Assembly (NCBI GenBank): GCA_029216955.1
Contig: JANAVB010006999.1
Span: 1,019,853-1,083,852 of the forward strand
DNA from: Iris pallida
Lineage: Eukaryota > Streptophyta > Magnoliopsida > Asparagales > Iridaceae
Direction of reading: 5' to 3'
DNA length: 64,000 bases
Shown here piece by piece: positions 61,440 to 64,000 of the stretch. Made by a program: the position numbers and the translations under genes. Within the stretch, counting starts at the first letter, position 1. Every line of letters starts with the position of its first letter. The notes under the pieces were generated by a model. The model did no database searches. It was not told the origin of the DNA and worked only from the letters and a program-made list of their open reading frames with translations.

Positions 61440-62187
61440 ACACCTGCGTAAATATCGAATATATTGATATTCTCTTAAAATGAACTTGCTATGGGTACAA
61501 GCCGAAAGGGTCCTTCTGACACCAAGGCGTAAAAGCCTAAGCGACACGGTGCACTAGTCCTCAGGACTACCGCTAGCTGGGATCCGGCCCCTGCAGCTAA
61601 CCCATGGCAGATTCAAATTATTGAATCAAGATATATTTTCTTGTTTATTATACGGTACATTTTGATTTATAATCTGCTGACATGCTACTTTTCAATTTCA
61701 TACTGCTTTTCTCCTACTTGTACTATCTGGTTTATTGAATTCGTTATCTTTATAACTTATCCTGATTTCCCATACTTAACCAATTTTTTTATCCTTCCAG
61801 CCTGATTTTAGTTCTGGGACAAAGACCCAGAATTCGGGCCGAACTCTACCATTACCAGAGTTCGGGCCGAATTCGTCCCCCCTGTTCCAGAATTGGGACA
61901 GGTTTCAGCCGTTTGATCAAATGAGATCCTACGGTCCAGATTCACTCCGACCAAAGAAAACCCTCCCCTTATATTCGGGTTTTCCTTCCTCTCTCTCTTT
62001 CTTACCACCTTTTCTTCTTCTCCTCCACTATTTTTCTCAAACCTTAACCCTAGATTTCTCTCTATAGTGCTCCATTGCTCACCAAAATCAAGGAGAAGGG
62101 CTATTTTCTCATTCTCTTTCACTGTTCATTGTCGATTTGAGGTATAACTCCTTCTTCTTCTCTATTTCAATTTCTCTATTTTGTGCA
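61440..62187 (+). other. SIRE spacer between pol and env-like ORF
   Basis: Holds the candidate structured RNA, then AT-rich sequence and two copies of the LTR palindrome (61828-61847, 61855-61875). A CT-rich leader ending near the ATG at 62188 follows. CTTATATTCGG at 61967-61977 is a weak TATA-like site. The likeness of this leader to the LTR promoter side suggests separate expression of the next ORF. Confidence 0.5.
61488..61608 (+). ncRNA. Candidate multi-branched structured RNA after SIRE pol
   Basis: A 9-bp closing stem GCTATGGGT (61488-61496) with ACCCATGGC (61600-61608) encloses four hairpins: GGTC/GACACC type (61509-61523), AGGC/GCCT with loop GTAAAA (61525-61538), GCG..TAGTCC/GGACTA..CGC (61541-61573), TAGCTG/CAGCTA (61574-61599). 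The last hairpins and the closing stem abut without gaps. It does not match a tRNA or hammerhead core as far as I can tell. The function is unknown; it could affect RNA stability, packaging or expression of the downstream ORF. Confidence 0.5.
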
Positions 62188-63444
62188 ATGGCTCCTCGCT
62201 TGTTCAACCGTGGGAAGAGATCTCGGACCGAGGGTGCATCCTCGTCGAGTGCTCCTCCTCCCGTTGAGCAACCCGTTGAACAACAACAACCACCTCATCC
62301 GTTGTTCAATCCATCTCGTCCCCGCAATCCTAAAACTTATGACGACCGATTATTTATATCACTAGAAGCATCCTACGAGTGGTTTAGTGATTTTCGGACC
62401 CGTCCGATATTCGCCGGACATCCAATTAATTTTACTATTTTCTCTCAATATGACTCATTGTTTCACGATTTTTGCCTTGATGAGTTAGTCACTGCGACTT
62501 CTGCCATCTATCGCAGTGCTATCCAAATGTTCTACTGCAATTTGACTCATGATGACACTCACATCTATTCACGAGTTGCGGGTATTGATATATCCTTTGA
62601 TGTCTTTGACTTAGCCGAATATCTTGACCTACAAGAGCCTAACTCTTGGGAAAAGCTTGTTGAAGCCCGGTCGTTCCGCTTTCCCGACGGAACTTCCCTT
62701 GAGAGCTTCAAGGACGACTTGTGCACTCCGAACACACGTCCTCGCAAGCTTATGGCTAAATTTCTAAATCCATACTTTTCTGAACTTCATCGGATTATTT
62801 TCAACACTATTCTGCCAAAAGCCGGCTCAACCGATGAAGTCACATATTTTGAGATCTCAGCATTGTATCATCTTCACTATCGCATTCCTTTTAATCTTCC
62901 ACGTACCATGATGGACTGGATGATTAACTGTAGGAAGAAACCACGAGCCTTGGTTTATTCATTATATCTTCCTATGGTCCTTCGTGCTTTTATTGTTCCT
63001 CTTTATGATTGTCCTTTCTTGCCTGCTCCTGCATTCCTTTCCAAGGCACGACATCTTCAAGCAGTCGTTGCCTCTCCTGACACTTCTGAGCAGTCTGATG
63101 ATGAGGAGCCCGACGCCCCTCCACTTGGACAGGATGTGCCACCTCCTCCGGCTACCCTTGACTCCATCCAGACCATGCTCCGAGATCTTTTCGACTTAGA
63201 AGACGATCGCTGGGCTCAGATGGACTACCGTACTACCCTGCAGATGAGTGCACTCAGTAACTCGCTACATGATATTCGGTATTCCATGTCCCGTCATCCT
63301 TCTATGCCCATTCCCATGGAGCGGGATCCCGGTCGTGAGGGATATCGCATTGACGATCCTTGGGTCATACGTTACCTGGATCCAGGTGCTGCTTTTATGG
63401 ACCCCAGGCGCTCCGACTCTGCTGGGCCTTCTCGTGCTCCATGA
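62188..63444 (+). CDS. SIRE env-like ORF (putative plant transposon protein domain)
   Basis: An intact ORF of about 418 residues from the ATG at 62188 (MAPRLFNRGKRSRTEG) to TGA. The N-terminus is basic and Ser/Pro/Gln-rich, with bipartite Lys/Arg patches. The centre matches the domain found in SIRE third ORFs (YEWFSDFRTRPI, YRSAIQMFYCNLTHDD, SRVAGIDISFDVFDLAEYL). The tail is acidic and Pro-rich (DTSEQSDDEEPDAPP). I see no signal peptide and no clear transmembrane helix, so an envelope role is not supported by sequence. An in-frame ATG upstream at 62137 is possible but lies in the CT-rich leader. Confidence 0.8.
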   Translation: MAPRLFNRGKRSRTEGASSSSAPPPVEQPVEQQQPPHPLFNPSRPRNPKTYDDRLFISLEASYEWFSDFRTRPIFAGHPINFTIFSQYDSLFHDFCLDELVTATSAIYRSAIQMFYCNLTHDDTHIYSRVAGIDISFDVFDLAEYLDLQEPNSWEKLVEARSFRFPDGTSLESFKDDLCTPNTRPRKLMAKFLNPYFSELHRIIFNTILPKAGSTDEVTYFEISALYHLHYRIPFNLPRTMMDWMINCRKKPRALVYSLYLPMVLRAFIVPLYDCPFLPAPAFLSKARHLQAVVASPDTSEQSDDEEPDAPPLGQDVPPPPATLDSIQTMLRDLFDLEDDRWAQMDYRTTLQMSALSNSLHDIRYSMSRHPSMPIPMERDPGREGYRIDDPWVIRYLDPGAAFMDPRRSDSAGPSRAP

Positions 63445-63907
63445 TGGAGATGACTTCTACTTGATGATGCTGCTGCTGATCGTAGTTTATTTTTATGCTT
63501 TCTCGTACTTTTCAGTTGTTTAGTTGGATTTATGTACTTGGTACACTTTTTATGGTTTGGTGACTCTAGTTATGAGTTGTGACTCTTATGATTCTGGTAG
63601 TTCTATTTTTATATGCTTTTGCTCGTTCATATGCTATTTCTTCTCTTTTTGGTGTGTTTGCCCATTATTATCTGCTTCTTCTAATATTGCTAAATGCCAA
63701 AAGGGGGAGAGATATGTATATTCTGTATATTGTGCTTTTGGTGCTTTTGGGAGAATTTCTCTATCAGGCCAACAGGTTCAACGCATTGTTTACGGGGGAG
63801 CTATCTTGTTTAGCTCGGCACCAATTATGGAGGAGCTTTGCTTTTGTCATTTTTGTGTCCAGGTATGAATATTGAATATACATTTATTATTTTGTCAATT
63901 ATCAATA
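63445..63907 (+). other. SIRE 3' untranslated region
   Basis: T-rich, no ORF of known type. It contains CCAAAAGGGGGAGAGA near 63698-63714, a purine block typical of SIRE elements upstream of the 3' LTR. Confidence 0.6.
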
Positions 63908-63917
63908 TAGGGAAGAT
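63908..63917 (+). promoter_or_regulatory. Polypurine-like tract next to SIRE 3' LTR
   Basis: AGGGAAGAT abuts the TG of the 3' LTR at 63918. A second purine block lies 200 bp upstream at 63698-63714; which one primes synthesis cannot be told. Confidence 0.5.
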
Positions 63918-64000
63918 TGTTGACACAAAGTCACAGTCAACCAAATATTGATAACATTGACTAAATAATACTTATAATAATTCAATATGACACACGACGT
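63918..64000 (+). repeat. 3' LTR of SIRE-type element, cut by window end
   Basis: TGTTGACACAAAGTCACAG and the following 83 bp match 55334-55416 with only a few differences. Confidence 0.9.

Larger units (their letters stand above)
55334..64000 (+). mobile_element. Ty1/copia SIRE (Maximus)-type retrotransposon with env-like ORF
   Basis: 5' LTR 55334-56277, initiator-Met primer site, gag, protease-integrase-RT-RNase H (copia order), candidate structured RNA, env-like ORF, 3' LTR from 63918 to beyond the window. Gag style (EGQSTHRPPLFDETNYTYWKTRM), two zinc knuckles and the extra ORF after pol are typical of SIRE elements. The left flank GAATC (55329-55333) is the probable target duplication. 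The first 83 bp of the two LTRs differ at only a few positions, suggesting a fairly recent insertion. Confidence 0.9.

Noticed and set aside
61488..61608. Hammerhead ribozyme or tRNA at the SIRE structured-RNA candidate
   Set aside because: There is no CTGATGA/GAAAC core in the right order and no tRNA T-loop or anticodon arrangement, so the class is left open.

Overview
The window is plant nuclear DNA made almost entirely of nested LTR retrotransposons. I see no host gene, rRNA, tRNA or CRISPR array. Plant origin is supported by a Ty1/copia SIRE-type element with a third env-like ORF, Ty3/gypsy Tat-type elements with a second (archaeal-type) RNase H and an antisense plant-mobile-domain gene, a chromodomain Ty3/gypsy element, and primer sites matching plant tRNA-Ile(AAU), tRNA-Arg and initiator tRNA-Met. 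The species cannot be named; a flowering plant with a large, repeat-rich genome fits.

Layout. (1) 1-2628: 3' end of a plus-oriented Tat element (Tat-1; 3' LTR 437-2628), with the first exon of its antisense gene at 1-75. It sits inside the 3' LTR of (2) 2629-12724: minus-oriented chromovirus A (Tekay/Del-like), with a single-frame gag-pol decayed only by stop codons and a chromodomain. (3) 12725-14890 and 45271-45400: unclassified old repeat DNA (D), split by (4) 14891-45270: element C, with 4.35-kb LTRs, a non-coding 2.6-kb interior and a TATAT target duplication, resembling a large retrotransposon derivative (LARD). Its right-hand LTR is split by (5) 23733-42426: a complete 18.7-kb minus-oriented Tat element (Tat-2; CCAAT duplication). 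(6) 45401 to at least 55333: a third Tat element (Tat-3), minus-oriented. Its 3' LTR holds (7) a solo LTR of the A family (45492-48154, ACACT duplication), and its pol/antisense-gene spacer holds (8) a SIRE-type copia element (55334 to the window end).

How the parts work together. In the Tat elements gag-pol is read one way and a large three-exon gene with a plant mobile domain and a C-terminal coiled coil is read the other way from its own TATA box next to the 3' LTR. The two transcripts converge on a roughly 400-bp array of stem-loops with near-constant loops and changing but complementary stems (31061-31459). The LTR itself has a sense TATA box and a second, opposed TATA box followed by a conserved ORF. 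Gag starts inside the 5' LTR and the primer-binding site lies within its codons. C has no proteins but shares the tRNA-Ile primer site and polypurine-side sequence with A, so A-type machinery probably moved it. The SIRE element carries a candidate multi-branched RNA (61488-61608) between pol and its intact env-like ORF. All pol genes are broken here, mostly by single C-to-T or G-to-A changes as expected from methylated, silenced DNA.
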